Counted from the first letter of the stretch, positions 13,499 through 22,536 are shown. The stretch: DNA of 64,000 nt from Photobacterium sp. TY1-4 (GCF_025398175.1 NZ_CP099734.1:2666001-2730000); one strand, 5' to 3'. Notes: generated from the letters alone by a model not told the origin. Made by a program: numbers and translations.

Positions 13499-15106
13499 GT
13501 GAAAAAAAACCACGCCGTGCTGCTATCTTTGCTCTTGATGGTTCTGGCTCAACCAGCCTTCGCGCTGGATCCGGTCAGCCTGCAGCTGCGTTGGCTTCAC
13601 CAGGCACAATTTGCCGGGTTTTACATGGCCAAAGAAAAGGGATTCTACCGAGATGCCGGGCTAGACGTGACCATCAAACCCGGCGGAAACCATAAGGTCC
13701 CCATTACCGAAGTCCTCAGCGGCCGGGCAGAATTCGGGGTCGGGAATACCGAAGTTCTGGTGGCCTATGGTCATGGGTTTCCGGTCACCGCCATGGCCGC
13801 CATTTTTCAACATTCCCCATCCGTCCTGATCGCCCGGGCTGACCGCGACATCCAAACCATTCATGACCTAATCGGCAAACGGGTGATGATGTTTGCCGGA
13901 GCCGAAGATGCCGAGCTCCTGGTGCTGCTGGCCCGCAATGAGATATATCTGACCGATCTGGAGCAAATTACCACGTCTGCCGACATCGACGATTTACTGA
14001 ACGGAAAGATCGATGCTTTCAATGGCTACCTCACCAATGAGCCCTATTACCTCCAAGCGCAGGGAGAGCCCGCCTTAATTTTCAACCCGGCGGATTACGG
14101 GGTCAGTTTTTACAGCGACATTCTCTTTACCCATCAGGAATTCGCCCGCTCCCACCCCGGCGCCGTTGAACGCTTCCGGACCGCCAGCCTGAAAGGCTGG
14201 TACTATGCCCTGACCCACATTGAAGAAACGCTGGACGTGATCGAACGGGATTACCAACCGAAGAAAAGCCGCCAACATCTGGCTTTCGAACTCGAATCCA
14301 GCGCCAAAATGATCATGTCTGATCTGATCGAAATCGGGCACATGAACCCGAATCGCTGGCAAACGATCGCCGACGAGCTCAGTCAACTCAATATCATTCC
14401 CCACACCCACATCGATGAAGAGTTTCTTTTTCCTCAGCGGGCGGAGCTGACCTGGAAGGATGTCAAACTGTGGTTGCAGTCCGGCATCATGCTGCTGGGC
14501 GGAACGATTCTGGTGATCACCTACTTAACCCTGGTCAACCGGAAACTGAAGCGAGAAATCGCCCGCCGGATCGAAGCTGAGCAAAAAGCATCGGAAATGG
14601 CCCGCAAGGATACCTTAACCGGGATTGCCAACCGCTATGCTCTGGTCGAAGAGCTGCATCGGGTCGTCAGCCAGGTGGCGCCCTATCAAGCCAAACCGGC
14701 CCTGCTTTTTATCGATCTGGATGATTTTAAACAGGTCAATGATACCTATGGCCACCACGCCGGCGATCGGATTTTGCAGCAATTCTGCGCCCGGGTGAGC
14801 ACCCTACTGACGAGCCGGCGCAGCTTCTTTGCCCGCCTGGCCGGAGATGAATTTGTGATCCTGCTGGAAGCCACCGCGAAGGATGAAGCCAATGCGCTGG
14901 TCAGCCTGGTATCCGCCACGGCGCAGCATCCCTTCCCCCACGAGCAAACGCAGATCCAAATTGGAGCCAGCGTCGGTATTACCTTCTACCGGCCAGGGGA
15001 CACCCCGGACTATTTCCTGTCCCGAGCAGATAACATGATGTACAGAAACAAAAGGCGCTCCCAGAAGGAGCGCCTTGAATCCGGTCAAACTATAGTTGCG
15101 TCTTAA
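13499..15106 (+). CDS. NMT1-like periplasmic sensor fused to a GGDEF diguanylate cyclase
   Basis: The 535-residue product has a signal peptide (residues 1-22) and a periplasmic domain of the NMT1/THI5 substrate-binding type (about 25-310, starting LQLRWLHQAQFAGFYMAKEKG). One transmembrane helix (328-346) and a short coiled linker precede a cytoplasmic GGDEF domain (about 365-525). The active-site signature is AGDEF (448-452), a variant usually compatible with c-di-GMP synthesis. DxLT and the FIDLDDF motif are intact. The position for the RxxD inhibitory site reads SRRS, so product feedback through that site is absent. The start is GTG with a weak ribosome-binding site. The ligand may be a thiamine-precursor-like pyrimidine by family analogy, but it is unknown. 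Its 3' end overlaps the next gene by three bases. Confidence 0.88.
   Translation: MKKNHAVLLSLLLMVLAQPAFALDPVSLQLRWLHQAQFAGFYMAKEKGFYRDAGLDVTIKPGGNHKVPITEVLSGRAEFGVGNTEVLVAYGHGFPVTAMAAIFQHSPSVLIARADRDIQTIHDLIGKRVMMFAGAEDAELLVLLARNEIYLTDLEQITTSADIDDLLNGKIDAFNGYLTNEPYYLQAQGEPALIFNPADYGVSFYSDILFTHQEFARSHPGAVERFRTASLKGWYYALTHIEETLDVIERDYQPKKSRQHLAFELESSAKMIMSDLIEIGHMNPNRWQTIADELSQLNIIPHTHIDEEFLFPQRAELTWKDVKLWLQSGIMLLGGTILVITYLTLVNRKLKREIARRIEAEQKASEMARKDTLTGIANRYALVEELHRVVSQVAPYQAKPALLFIDLDDFKQVNDTYGHHAGDRILQQFCARVSTLLTSRRSFFARLAGDEFVILLEATAKDEANALVSLVSATAQHPFPHEQTQIQIGASVGITFYRPGDTPDYFLSRADNMMYRNKRRSQKERLESGQTIVAS
15052..15076 (-). terminator. Terminator of the convergent gene, inside the GGDEF coding sequence
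   Basis: Perfect ten-base arms AAGGCGCTCC (15052-15061) and GGAGCGCCTT (15067-15076) have a five-base loop. On the minus strand they are followed by TTTGTTT, so the hairpin suits the minus-strand gene that ends at 15103. On the plus strand it encodes residues 518-526 of the GGDEF protein and has no T run. Confidence 0.75.
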
Positions 15107-15525
15107 ACGGAAGTCACTTCAACCAGCAGTTTGACCTGCTGCTCTGCATCATCGCCGCTTTCAAACGACGCCGGCGTATTGAGGCCAGTCGAAATGGTCG
15201 GTGCAATCAATGTCCGCCAGGCCCCGTCATCGAGTTGCTCTTTGACTTTAAAGGCTATTTTGACCTCTTCCGCAGACACCTCCAGCAATTCGGCACTGCC
15301 CACCAGTCGCCTGGCGTTCATATTCTGGACTGGGGTGTCCATATCTTGCACGGTCGTCCCGAAAAAGACCGTTTCTTCTCCCGGCAGCAGTGACAGCGAC
15401 GTATTCACCGTTTGTGTCCGGCCGGCACTCGACAGCTCAAAGTTCACATCGAGCAGCCAGTCGGCCATCGCCAGTGGACTCAGTAGCGCGCTAAACAAAA
15501 TGAGTCCCTTACTCAATTCATTCAT
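15103..15525 (-). CDS. Exported protein of unknown function, 140 aa
   Basis: A signal peptide covers residues 1-21, ending PLAMA-DW. The mature part of about 120 residues is predicted mostly beta (alternating hydrophobic pattern), has no cysteine and is acidic. I do not recognise a family. It lies six bases downstream of the DUF2919 gene on the same strand, so the two are probably co-transcribed. Its stop overlaps the stop of the convergent GGDEF gene, and its terminator lies within that gene. Confidence 0.75.
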   Translation of the reverse strand: MNELSKGLILFSALLSPLAMADWLLDVNFELSSAGRTQTVNTSLSLLPGEETVFFGTTVQDMDTPVQNMNARRLVGSAELLEVSAEEVKIAFKVKEQLDDGAWRTLIAPTISTGLNTPASFESGDDAEQQVKLLVEVTSV

Positions 15526-15531
15526 GTTGCT

Positions 15532-16023
15532 TTACCCCTTATCAGGTTGGTCAGCAAAGGTATTGCGGACGCGGGTACTTCTGATCAAATAAGCCGATAA
15601 CCAAAGGGTCAGCAGCAAATTGACGGCTTGTGGCCAGCGAAAAGCACCCTGGCTCAGCGCCAGTTGATACCCTTGCGACAGACCATCGGCCAAATAAGCA
15701 AGCAGTAAAATCACTTTCCCCTGCTGCCAAATGGCGGTGATCCATTGATTCTGTTTGTATCGTTGCCCGGAGAGCCACATCAAGAGCAGCGCCGGCAACC
15801 CCATCCCCATACCGACATACAAATGGTCGCGCAGGGGGTAAATCACTTCCAGGATCTGTGCGCCCTGCGCCCGGCTGGCACCGGCCATCAGAAAAATCAG
15901 CCAGGCTTTGGCACTAAACGCCAGGGCCAGCCACAGCATCCCGGAAGGTTTCAATAAACCATGTTTGTCATAGGCTTCGATCGGATAAAGCAAACCGGTT
16001 CTCCATTTACGCTCTCTGTTCAT
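15532..16023 (-). CDS. DUF2919 (YfeZ-like) inner membrane protein
   Basis: Integral membrane protein of about 163 residues with four hydrophobic segments. The conserved start of the DUF2919 family, YDKHGLLKPSGMLWLAL, is near residue 20. No biochemical role is known. I place the start at 16023 because it gives the usual family length; an in-frame ATG at 16080 has a better GGTGA element and would add 19 residues. In E. coli the related yfeZ lies in the yfeX-yfeY-yfeZ cluster, so finding it three genes from a YfeX homologue suggests conserved linkage. Confidence 0.8.
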   Translation of the reverse strand: MNRERKWRTGLLYPIEAYDKHGLLKPSGMLWLALAFSAKAWLIFLMAGASRAQGAQILEVIYPLRDHLYVGMGMGLPALLLMWLSGQRYKQNQWITAIWQQGKVILLLAYLADGLSQGYQLALSQGAFRWPQAVNLLLTLWLSAYLIRSTRVRNTFADQPDKG

Positions 16024-16453
16024 GCAATGGAGACGCAGGTTATGGATTTCAACCACAATGACAACTTTCACATCATGCATTCACCATAATTCATCTGGCT
16101 AAAATCCCCATCCCGAGGAGATTAATTCTGTGGCCCATCGCACGATTCAATTGTTCATCTTGTAGCCAAGATCACGATTTTGGTAATAAAAGTCGTAGTT
16201 TTATTAAATCCTCAGCATTTCCAAGGTTAATTCGTCATCAATAGAATCAGATATGAACAGCATTCAAATATAGCTATATCAGCGCTTTAATCAAGATTCA
16301 GGTTCGTTCATTATAAACTTGGGATGAATATTTTGATGAAATTTTCCTACAAAATATGCGCAACCCAGACCGCTTTCAACCCAGCATGGGCACGGTATAA
16401 TTCCCGGAATACCTTGCATGACCAAATGATTTACTGATCTTTACGGGGCCGAT
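16024..16453. other. AT-rich intergenic region before the DUF2956 gene
   Basis: About 430 bases contain no convincing gene. TATAAT at 16396-16401 is a good -10 element for the downstream gene, but its -35 match is poor. An 11-codon GTG frame follows a GAGGAG sequence near 16115-16170; I do not call it a gene. Confidence 0.5.
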
Positions 16454-16804
16454 ATGTCAACCAGTAAGAAACAAGCCGCGCCTTCACCGGAAACCCAGGC
16501 AGAAGCCATGCAGATTGCCCGAGCGACCCAAAAACCGGGTCAGACCAAAGAGCAAACCAAGCTCATCGCACAGGGTATCCAGAAAGGGATCGAGCAATAC
16601 AAAAAACAGCAAAAAGCCAAAGCCCGTGAGCGGGACAAGCTACGGAAAAAACAGAGCAAAGAAAGGCAACCAGCGCAGCCGGAGCAAGACGGCTCCCAAC
16701 ACGACACCAGCGGTCAGACCGTGATCCGAAAACAACACTGGCTGCCCTGGCTCCTACTCATGGCATCCTGGTGCGGATTCGCCGCTTACCTGTTGCAATC
16801 CTAG
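16454..16804 (+). CDS. DUF2956 family protein
   Basis: The 116-residue product has a strongly charged N-terminal region with the conserved core ARATQKPGQTKEQTKLIAQG (residues 23-42) typical of DUF2956. A Lys/Arg/Gln-rich coiled stretch follows, and one transmembrane helix closes the protein (about 97-114). This predicts a tail-anchored inner membrane protein with a basic cytoplasmic domain. The function of the family is unknown. It precedes a lipoprotein gene across a triplicated 19-base repeat. Confidence 0.85.
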   Translation: MSTSKKQAAPSPETQAEAMQIARATQKPGQTKEQTKLIAQGIQKGIEQYKKQQKAKARERDKLRKKQSKERQPAQPEQDGSQHDTSGQTVIRKQHWLPWLLLMASWCGFAAYLLQS

Positions 16805-16816
16805 ATGCGGGCCCAG

Positions 16817-16873
16817 CCTGGTACTTACTGTCTAACCTGGTACTTACTGTCTAACCTGGTACTTACTGTCTAA
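16817..16873 (+). repeat. Three perfect tandem copies of a 19-base unit
   Basis: The unit CCTGGTACTTACTGTCTAA occurs at 16817-16835, 16836-16854 and 16855-16873 without a mismatch. It fills nearly the whole gap between the DUF2956 stop and the AAGGA ribosome-binding site of the next gene. The copies are identical, so the array is recent or kept uniform by slippage. Confidence 0.97.
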
Positions 16874-16886
16874 AAGGAAACCAAAC

Positions 16887-17330
16887 ATGAAATACCTCAG
16901 CCCGGCGGTCTTGATTGGCCTGCTGCTCACCGGCTGCAGCCATGGTGAGACAACGGCGACCTCCCTGCCGGATCGCACCGGACAGCATTGCGGTGTGAAG
17001 CCGAATTGTGTCTCCACTTTAGAATCACGTGAAGACTTCCGTCTGGCGCCATTCCAGCTCAACGAGCAAGGGCAAGCCCATTGGGCTGAGATCCAGACGC
17101 TGGCCCTGTCGCTGCCGGGGGCCAGCCTGGGCCAGCAACAGCAGCACTACCTGCGGGTCGAATGCCGGAGTAAGATTTTCCGTTTCGTGGATGATTTCGA
17201 ACTGAGGTTAAGCGGCGACACCTTAGTGGTACGCTCAGAATCCAGGGTCGGCTACTCAGATTTTGGCGTGAATCGCGAGCGGGCAGACTTGTTCCGCGCC
17301 AAACTGCAAGCCGCCGGGTATCTAAAGTAA
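16887..17330 (+). CDS. DUF1499 lipoprotein
   Basis: The 147-residue product has a lipoprotein signal peptide with lipobox LLTGC (cysteine at residue 17). It is followed by a DUF1499 domain recognisable from CGVKPNCVST and the C-terminal VRSESRVGYSDFGVNRERADLFRAKL stretch, split here as VGYSDFGVNR plus flanks. DUF1499 proteins are widespread envelope proteins with no established role. AAGGA lies ten bases before the ATG, directly after the 19-base repeats. Confidence 0.9.
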   Translation: MKYLSPAVLIGLLLTGCSHGETTATSLPDRTGQHCGVKPNCVSTLESREDFRLAPFQLNEQGQAHWAEIQTLALSLPGASLGQQQQHYLRVECRSKIFRFVDDFELRLSGDTLVVRSESRVGYSDFGVNRERADLFRAKLQAAGYLK

Positions 17331-17410
17331 CCATTCTTTGCACCTCATGAGTTGATAATGATTGCTATTTAGATCTAAAATATCCCCAATAGACATCGGG
17401 GGACTGAGGT

Positions 17411-17632
17411 ATGGACAGGCGAGCATTTTTGGTGATCAGTATCAGCGGATTACTGACCATCACCGCCTTACATCTGGCGGATCTCTGGACGCAACAAAAT
17501 GAGGGAGCATTCCATCAATTTCTGTTGGAATGGCTCCCCCTGTATCTGGTGTGGATCGGCATGGTGCTGATCGGCGGCTTCACCCGGACAACGTCTTTAT
17601 CGAAAAAGCCGCCCGGTTATCGTGATGCCTGA
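17411..17632 (+). CDS. Small inner membrane protein, 73 aa, unknown
   Basis: Two predicted transmembrane helices (about residues 5-24 and 40-60) are joined by a short acidic loop, and the tail is basic. AGG lies three bases before the ATG at 17411. I recognise no family. It is downstream of the DUF1499 gene by 80 bases and convergent with the nap operon. Confidence 0.65.
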   Translation: MDRRAFLVISISGLLTITALHLADLWTQQNEGAFHQFLLEWLPLYLVWIGMVLIGGFTRTTSLSKKPPGYRDA

Positions 17633-17648
17633 CAGCCCCCACATCGTT

Positions 17649-17786
17649 TTAGTCAACGCGCCGATCTTTTCCCAACGATAACAACCCGATGGAAATGGCC
17701 GCCACCGCCGCAAAGCCGGTCAGGATAATCACCGGCATGGCCGCATACCCCAACACATGCCAGATAATCGATTCTAATGTACTCAT
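17649..17786 (-). CDS. 45-residue membrane protein after napC
   Basis: The ATG at 17786 opens a 45-codon frame, starting MSTLESIIWHVLG and ending LGKDRRVD, with one long hydrophobic segment (about residues 13-37). AGGTG lies seven bases upstream. It is 47 bases downstream of napC on the same strand, so it is the last gene of the nap operon. It resembles the short proteins annotated as TIGR02808 near nap genes in vibrios; that match is from memory. The role is unknown, possibly a small subunit or assembly partner of the Nap electron-transfer chain. Confidence 0.8.
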   Translation of the reverse strand: MSTLESIIWHVLGYAAMPVIILTGFAAVAAISIGLLSLGKDRRVD

Positions 17787-17833
17787 GGTCTGCACCTTGT
17801 TGTTCAGTAGTTGAGGCATGATGATCCGTCAGA

Positions 17834-18406
17834 TCACCAGCCTTCCACGTCTTTCATATCCGGCAGCTTGTGCGCAATCCCCTTGTGGCAATCCACGCAG
17901 GTTTTCTCACCGGACGCCAGCGCGGTCGAGTGCTGCTTCACGCTCCGCGGTCCCTGCTCTGAAAAGTCCATATATTCAAAGTTATGGCAGTTCCGGCACT
18001 CCTGGGAATCGTTATTCTTCATCCGATGCCATTCCCGGTTCGCCAGATAGCCCCGGCGCTCCTTGAATTTATCCTCGGTATCGATCGTTCCCATCGCAAA
18101 AGCCACCAGCTCTTTCGACGCCTGGACCTTCCGCACGATTTTATCGGTCCAGTTATGCGGCACATGACAGTCTGAACAAATCGCCCGCACCCCGGAGCGG
18201 TTGGAGTAATGGATCGTCTCACGGATCTCTTTCACGATCGGCGCATGGCAACCGGAGCAAAACGCCTCGGTATTGGTCGCTTCCATCCCGGTATTAAACG
18301 CCCCCCAGAATAACAAGCCGCCCATAAAGCCCATAAAGAGCACCAGCCCGGCCGCCACCTTGCTCGGCGACGCCATCCTGCGCCAAAAATTTTTCAATAA
18401 TTTCAT
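17834..18406 (-). CDS. napC: Tetraheme cytochrome c NapC
   Basis: Membrane-anchored quinol oxidase that passes electrons from the quinone pool to NapAB. The 190-residue product has an N-terminal transmembrane anchor (about residues 17-37) and four CxxCH heme sites: CSGCH, CSDCH, CRNCH and CVDCH. The family length is about 190-200. It follows napB by 24 bases. No napGH is present, so NapC is the only visible quinol link. Confidence 0.97.
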   Translation of the reverse strand: MKLLKNFWRRMASPSKVAAGLVLFMGFMGGLLFWGAFNTGMEATNTEAFCSGCHAPIVKEIRETIHYSNRSGVRAICSDCHVPHNWTDKIVRKVQASKELVAFAMGTIDTEDKFKERRGYLANREWHRMKNNDSQECRNCHNFEYMDFSEQGPRSVKQHSTALASGEKTCVDCHKGIAHKLPDMKDVEGW

Positions 18407-18430
18407 TGATAGCCTCTCTTTTGACTGTGG

Positions 18431-18901
18431 CTACTTACTGCGCAGCGCATCAACACGCTGGAAGGTATTGTCCACCAGCGGCTTGGCATCCGCCTGAGGC
18501 ACATGGCATTGCAGGCAGAAGTAGCGACGCGGCGACACATCCGACAGCACCTGGCCTTCGCGCGTCTGATAATGGGTCACACTGATCTTGGTCGCCCCCA
18601 TCTCGTTGGCGTTTTTCCAGCTATGGCAGGCCAGGCATTTATTGGCATTGAGCGAGACTTCGTAATTGCGGATGGTATGCGGCACCAGCGGCGGCTGATA
18701 CACATAATCACTGTCAATCGTGTCCCGATCACGCGGGAAACGTTTCATGGCATCGGCCGGGCGCGTTGACTCCAGCTCAGTCATCCCACGAAGCGATTCC
18801 ACGCCCCCAATCCCACCTGGATTATGAAGCTCTTCTGCACTCTGTACGGCACCGGCGACCAGCATCCCTACCGCCATGACCGCTAACACTAATCGTTTCA
18901 T
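18431..18901 (-). CDS. napB: Diheme cytochrome c NapB
   Basis: Small electron-transfer subunit of periplasmic nitrate reductase. The 156-residue product has a signal peptide (residues 1-21) and two heme motifs, CLACH and CLQCH. GGAG lies upstream of the ATG. It receives electrons from NapC and passes them to NapA. Confidence 0.97.
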   Translation of the reverse strand: MKRLVLAVMAVGMLVAGAVQSAEELHNPGGIGGVESLRGMTELESTRPADAMKRFPRDRDTIDSDYVYQPPLVPHTIRNYEVSLNANKCLACHSWKNANEMGATKISVTHYQTREGQVLSDVSPRRYFCLQCHVPQADAKPLVDNTFQRVDALRSK

Positions 18902-18990
18902 TTTCTTCTCCGCCTACTGGCTAAAACTCGGTCCCTGCGAATGACAGCCCGGTCGCTTCCGGACTGTCATCACAGCCTTGATTCGTTAAC

Positions 18991-21477
18991 TTATGCTTTG
19001 GTGATTTTGATTGGACATTTCTTGTAGTCGGTCTGCTTAGACAACGGATCCGTCGCATCAAGGATCAGCTTGTTGACCAGGATCCGGGCGTCAAAGAACG
19101 GGACGAACACCAAGCCGACCGGCGGACGATTTCGGCCCCGGGTTTCTACCCGACAGCGCACTTCACCGCGACGGGACGCCAGCAGCACTTCATCTCCCCG
19201 GCGCAGGCCCCTTGAGCGGGCATCATCGGGATGGATATAACACACCGCGTCCGGCATCGCTTTATACAGCTCAGGCACCCGGCGGGTCATGGAGCCTGTA
19301 TGCCAGTGTTCCAGCACCCGGCCGGTACACAGCCACAGATCATACTCTTCATCCGGGACCTCCGGCGCTGGTTCAAACGGTGCGAAGATAATATTGGCCT
19401 TGCCATCAGGCTTGCCGTAAAAACGGTAGCCGGCCCCTTTAGGAACATACGGGTCGGAGCCCTCGATAAACCGCCAGCGGGTCTCTTTGCCATTGACGAC
19501 CGGCCAACGCAGACCGCGCTCCTGGTGATACACATCATATGGGGCAAGGTCATGGCCATGGTCACGGCCAAAGGCGGCATATTCTTCAAACAGGCCTTTC
19601 TGGAGATAGAAGCCTTGTGACTGGGCGTCATCGTTCAATGCCTGTGCTTCAGAAAGCGGGAATCTGTCTACCTCACCGTTACGGAACAGGACATCGTACA
19701 TCGTCTTGCCGCGATACTGCGGTGCCTTGGCCAATAAGTCCTCATCCCACACTTCTTCCACTTTAAAGCGCTTGCTGAACTCCACGATCTGCCACAGGTC
19801 GGATTTCGCTTCACCTTGCGGCGCTACCTGCTGGTACCACACCTGGGTCCGGCGCTCAGCATTGCCGTATGCTCCCTCTTTTTCCACCCACATTGCGGTC
19901 GGCAAAATCAGATCAGCCGCCTGGGCCGTCGCTGTCGGATACGGATCGGAGCAGACAATAAAATTCTCCGGGTTACGGTAGCCCGGCAAACGCTCATCAT
20001 TGATGTTCGGCCCGGCCTGCATATTGTTGTTACACATCACCCAGTAAGCGTTCAGTTTGCCGTCTTTCAGCATCCGGTCCTGCACCACGGCGTGATAGCC
20101 AGGTTTCGGTGGAATGGTGCCTTCCGGCAGTTGCCAGATTTTCTCGGCAATCGCCCGGTGTTTCGGGTTTTTCACCACCATATCGGCCGGCAGACGGTGG
20201 GAGAAGGTCCCCACCTCACGCGCCGTACCACATGCTGACGGCTGGCCGGTCAGCGAGAACGGACCGCTACCCGGCAGGGAAATTTTGCCGGTCAGCAGGT
20301 GAATGTTGTACACCAGGCTGTTCATCCACACCCCACGGGTATGCTGGTTCATTCCCATGGTCCACAGCGACATCACCTTCACCTTTGGATCGGCGTAAAG
20401 CTTGGCCATTTCCAGCAAGTTGGCTTCCGGCACACCCGACATTTGCGCGGCTTTCTCGACGGTGTATTCCGCCACCGAAGCCTTGTACTCTTCAAAAGTC
20501 ATCGGATGCATTTTGCCCGAGTTGGCATTGGCCGCCTGTTGCTGCAACGGGTGCTCATCACGCAGTCCGTAACCGATATCGGTCGTGGCCCGCTTGAAAT
20601 GAGTGTGCTTGTTGACAAAGTCCCAGTTCACGGCATCGTTCTGGATAATGTAGTTGGCGATAAAGTTGGCAATGGCCAGATCGGACTGCGGCTCAAACAC
20701 CATGCCGTTATCGGCCAGCTCAAACGTGCGGTGGTAGTAGGTCGACAGCACGTTCACTTTCACATGCGGATTGCTCAAGCGACGGTCGGTGATCCGGGTC
20801 CAGAGCACCGGATGCATCTCAGCCATATTAGAGCCCCACAGCACAAACGCATCGGCATGCTCAAAATCGTCATAGCAGCCCATCGGCTCGTCAATCCCGA
20901 AAGTCCGCATAAAGCCACCCACCGCAGAAGCCATACAGTGACGCGCGTTCGGATCAATATTGTTGGAACGGAAGCCAGCTTTCATCATTTTGGATGCCGC
21001 ATAGCCTTCCATCACCGTCCACTGCCCGGAGCCGAACATCCCGATCCCGGAAGGCCCGTGCTTTTTCAGCGCCGCTTTCCATTTATCGGCCATGATGTCG
21101 AACGCCTGATCCCAGCTGATTGGCTGGAAATCGCCATCTTTATCGAACTTGCCGTTTATCATCCGCAGCATTGGTGTCTGCACGCGATCTTTACCGTACA
21201 TGATCTTCGACAGGAAATAACCTTTGATACAGTTCAGGCCCTTGTTCACCGGCGCTTCCGGATCCCCCTGGGTCGCAACAACCCGGCCATTCTGTGTGCC
21301 CACCAAAACCGAACATCCCGTTCCGCAAAAACGACATGGCGCCTTATCCCATTTAATTTTGGTTTGATCAGAACTTACGATTAAGTTCGTCGCCGACGCA
21401 GGCAACGAGATGCCTGCCACAGCTGCTGCCGATGCAGCGGCGTTTGCTTTCACAAACGCGCGTCTTGTCATTTTCAT
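18991..21477 (-). CDS. napA: Periplasmic nitrate reductase catalytic subunit NapA
   Basis: Molybdenum enzyme that reduces nitrate to nitrite in the periplasm. The 828-residue product has a twin-arginine signal ([13 protein letters not shown]), a [4Fe-4S] site with C48, C51, C55 and C83, and the molybdenum-ligand cysteine C181 in NARHCMASA. The C-terminal molybdopterin dinucleotide domain is complete. Its ATG overlaps the napD stop by four bases, so the two are translationally coupled, as NapD binds the NapA Tat signal. Confidence 0.99.
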   Translation of the reverse strand: MKMTRRAFVKANAAASAAAVAGISLPASATNLIVSSDQTKIKWDKAPCRFCGTGCSVLVGTQNGRVVATQGDPEAPVNKGLNCIKGYFLSKIMYGKDRVQTPMLRMINGKFDKDGDFQPISWDQAFDIMADKWKAALKKHGPSGIGMFGSGQWTVMEGYAASKMMKAGFRSNNIDPNARHCMASAVGGFMRTFGIDEPMGCYDDFEHADAFVLWGSNMAEMHPVLWTRITDRRLSNPHVKVNVLSTYYHRTFELADNGMVFEPQSDLAIANFIANYIIQNDAVNWDFVNKHTHFKRATTDIGYGLRDEHPLQQQAANANSGKMHPMTFEEYKASVAEYTVEKAAQMSGVPEANLLEMAKLYADPKVKVMSLWTMGMNQHTRGVWMNSLVYNIHLLTGKISLPGSGPFSLTGQPSACGTAREVGTFSHRLPADMVVKNPKHRAIAEKIWQLPEGTIPPKPGYHAVVQDRMLKDGKLNAYWVMCNNNMQAGPNINDERLPGYRNPENFIVCSDPYPTATAQAADLILPTAMWVEKEGAYGNAERRTQVWYQQVAPQGEAKSDLWQIVEFSKRFKVEEVWDEDLLAKAPQYRGKTMYDVLFRNGEVDRFPLSEAQALNDDAQSQGFYLQKGLFEEYAAFGRDHGHDLAPYDVYHQERGLRWPVVNGKETRWRFIEGSDPYVPKGAGYRFYGKPDGKANIIFAPFEPAPEVPDEEYDLWLCTGRVLEHWHTGSMTRRVPELYKAMPDAVCYIHPDDARSRGLRRGDEVLLASRRGEVRCRVETRGRNRPPVGLVFVPFFDARILVNKLILDATDPLSKQTDYKKCPIKITKA

Positions 21478-21746
21478 GCGTCATCCTCAGATTGCGAATC
21501 AAAGTGTTCGATTTGGTGATACACTAAGAAAGTGGTTAATACGTGTTCTAAGTTATTGATTTTATCTATAGTATCTGTCACATAGCCCTGGTTCTCCGTC
21601 TCCAGCACCACGATGATTTTTCCTTCTTCGCTCTCGCCGTGAATTTCAGTATTCGGAAACTGCAATATGGCATCTTTCACTGCCGCCAGGTACGCAGGCT
21701 GAACGTGAACAACCAGACTTGAAATATGAACTTCTTGTAATGCCAT
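21474..21746 (-). CDS. napD: NapA signal-peptide chaperone NapD
   Basis: Cytoplasmic chaperone that binds the Tat signal of NapA until the cofactor is inserted. The product is 90 residues from the ATG at 21746, starting [17 protein letters not shown], the usual NapD beginning. A longer in-frame start is unlikely since the upstream part is within the napF-napD junction. AGAGG precedes the start. The stop overlaps the napA ATG. Confidence 0.96.
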   Translation of the reverse strand: MALQEVHISSLVVHVQPAYLAAVKDAILQFPNTEIHGESEEGKIIVVLETENQGYVTDTIDKINNLEHVLTTFLVYHQIEHFDSQSEDDA

Positions 21747-21757
21747 GTTGTGGCCTC

Positions 21758-22243
21758 TTATTCCTGGTTTGATTGGGTCATGGTGATGGCTGAAACCGGG
21801 CAGACCGACACACATCCGCCACACCCGGTGCACTGCTGCAAGTCCAGCTCAGGTGTCGCCACCCCGCCAGCCTGCAACCGGAATCGGATTGCCTGCGGCT
21901 CACAGGCATCGCCACAACTGCGACACTCAATCCGCTGGTGTGTCAGACAGCTCTCTCCGATTTGCGCTTTCACCGACCAGGGCGATGCCGTTCGCGCCTG
22001 GAACAGCGGTTCCGGACAAGCTTCGGCGCAGCGGTAGCAGAAAGTGCACTCCCCGCGCTGAAAATCCACTTCGGGAAATCCGCCGTCCCCCTGGACAATA
22101 ATCCGGGTCTCGCACGCCGCCTGACATTGTCCGCAGCGGGTACAGGCATCGGTAAATGCCGTTTCTTCAATGGCCCAGGGCAACCGTGGCACAGCTGCTG
22201 CCCGGCGTCGGGTCAGAAGTCGTCGGCGGGATGGGTCAAACAT
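21758..22243 (-). CDS. napF: Ferredoxin-type protein NapF
   Basis: Cytoplasmic iron-sulfur protein linked to NapA maturation. The 161-residue product (start at 22243 with GGAG eight bases upstream) has three four-cysteine clusters typical of [4Fe-4S] centres: CTRCGQCQAAC, CTFCYRCAEAC and CTGCGGCVSVC. There are also extra cysteines in CRSCGDAC. The arginine-rich N terminus RRRLLTRRR is typical of NapF. It is the first gene of the nap operon. Confidence 0.96.
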   Translation of the reverse strand: MFDPSRRRLLTRRRAAAVPRLPWAIEETAFTDACTRCGQCQAACETRIIVQGDGGFPEVDFQRGECTFCYRCAEACPEPLFQARTASPWSVKAQIGESCLTHQRIECRSCGDACEPQAIRFRLQAGGVATPELDLQQCTGCGGCVSVCPVSAITMTQSNQE

Positions 22244-22536
22244 AGCGCTTACTCCGGTAACTGGGTCATAACGATGAATAAAGCACATCTCTGAAAAGTT
22301 TGATCTATTCATCCCAAACTTTGGTGGATGAAGACCGAACGACAATACCCCTATTCATAACCCGTCTTTTTTTTACACGGCCAGTGTAAATCTCGTAATA
22401 TTTGCTTAAATACCCAGGAAGGGCTAAATGGGGGGGAACCTTGTTTTGGATCAAAAAAGCAAAATGATAATGCTCACACTATTGCTGACCTGACCGCCCA
22501 TTCGTCTGAGCTATCAGGTATTGTTGGGAGGAATCA
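22244..22536. promoter_or_regulatory. nap-narQ divergent promoter region with FNR-like and NarP-like sites
   Basis: The 293-base gap between napF and narQ holds TTGTT-TTGG-ATCAA at 22441-22454, one mismatch from the FNR consensus. It also has the heptamer TACCCCT at 22346-22352, a full match to the NarL/NarP half-site TACYYMT, and TACCCAG at 22411-22417, six of seven. Control of nap by FNR and NarP is known in E. coli and Haemophilus. Which sites act on which gene is inferred. Confidence 0.5.

Noticed and set aside
16110..16170. 11-codon GTG frame after GAGGAG
   Set aside because: Too short and with GTG start; no context supports translation.
20299..21384. 361-codon open frame on the plus strand across napA
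   Set aside because: Antisense to napA whose catalytic residues are intact; composition is that of a reverse frame.
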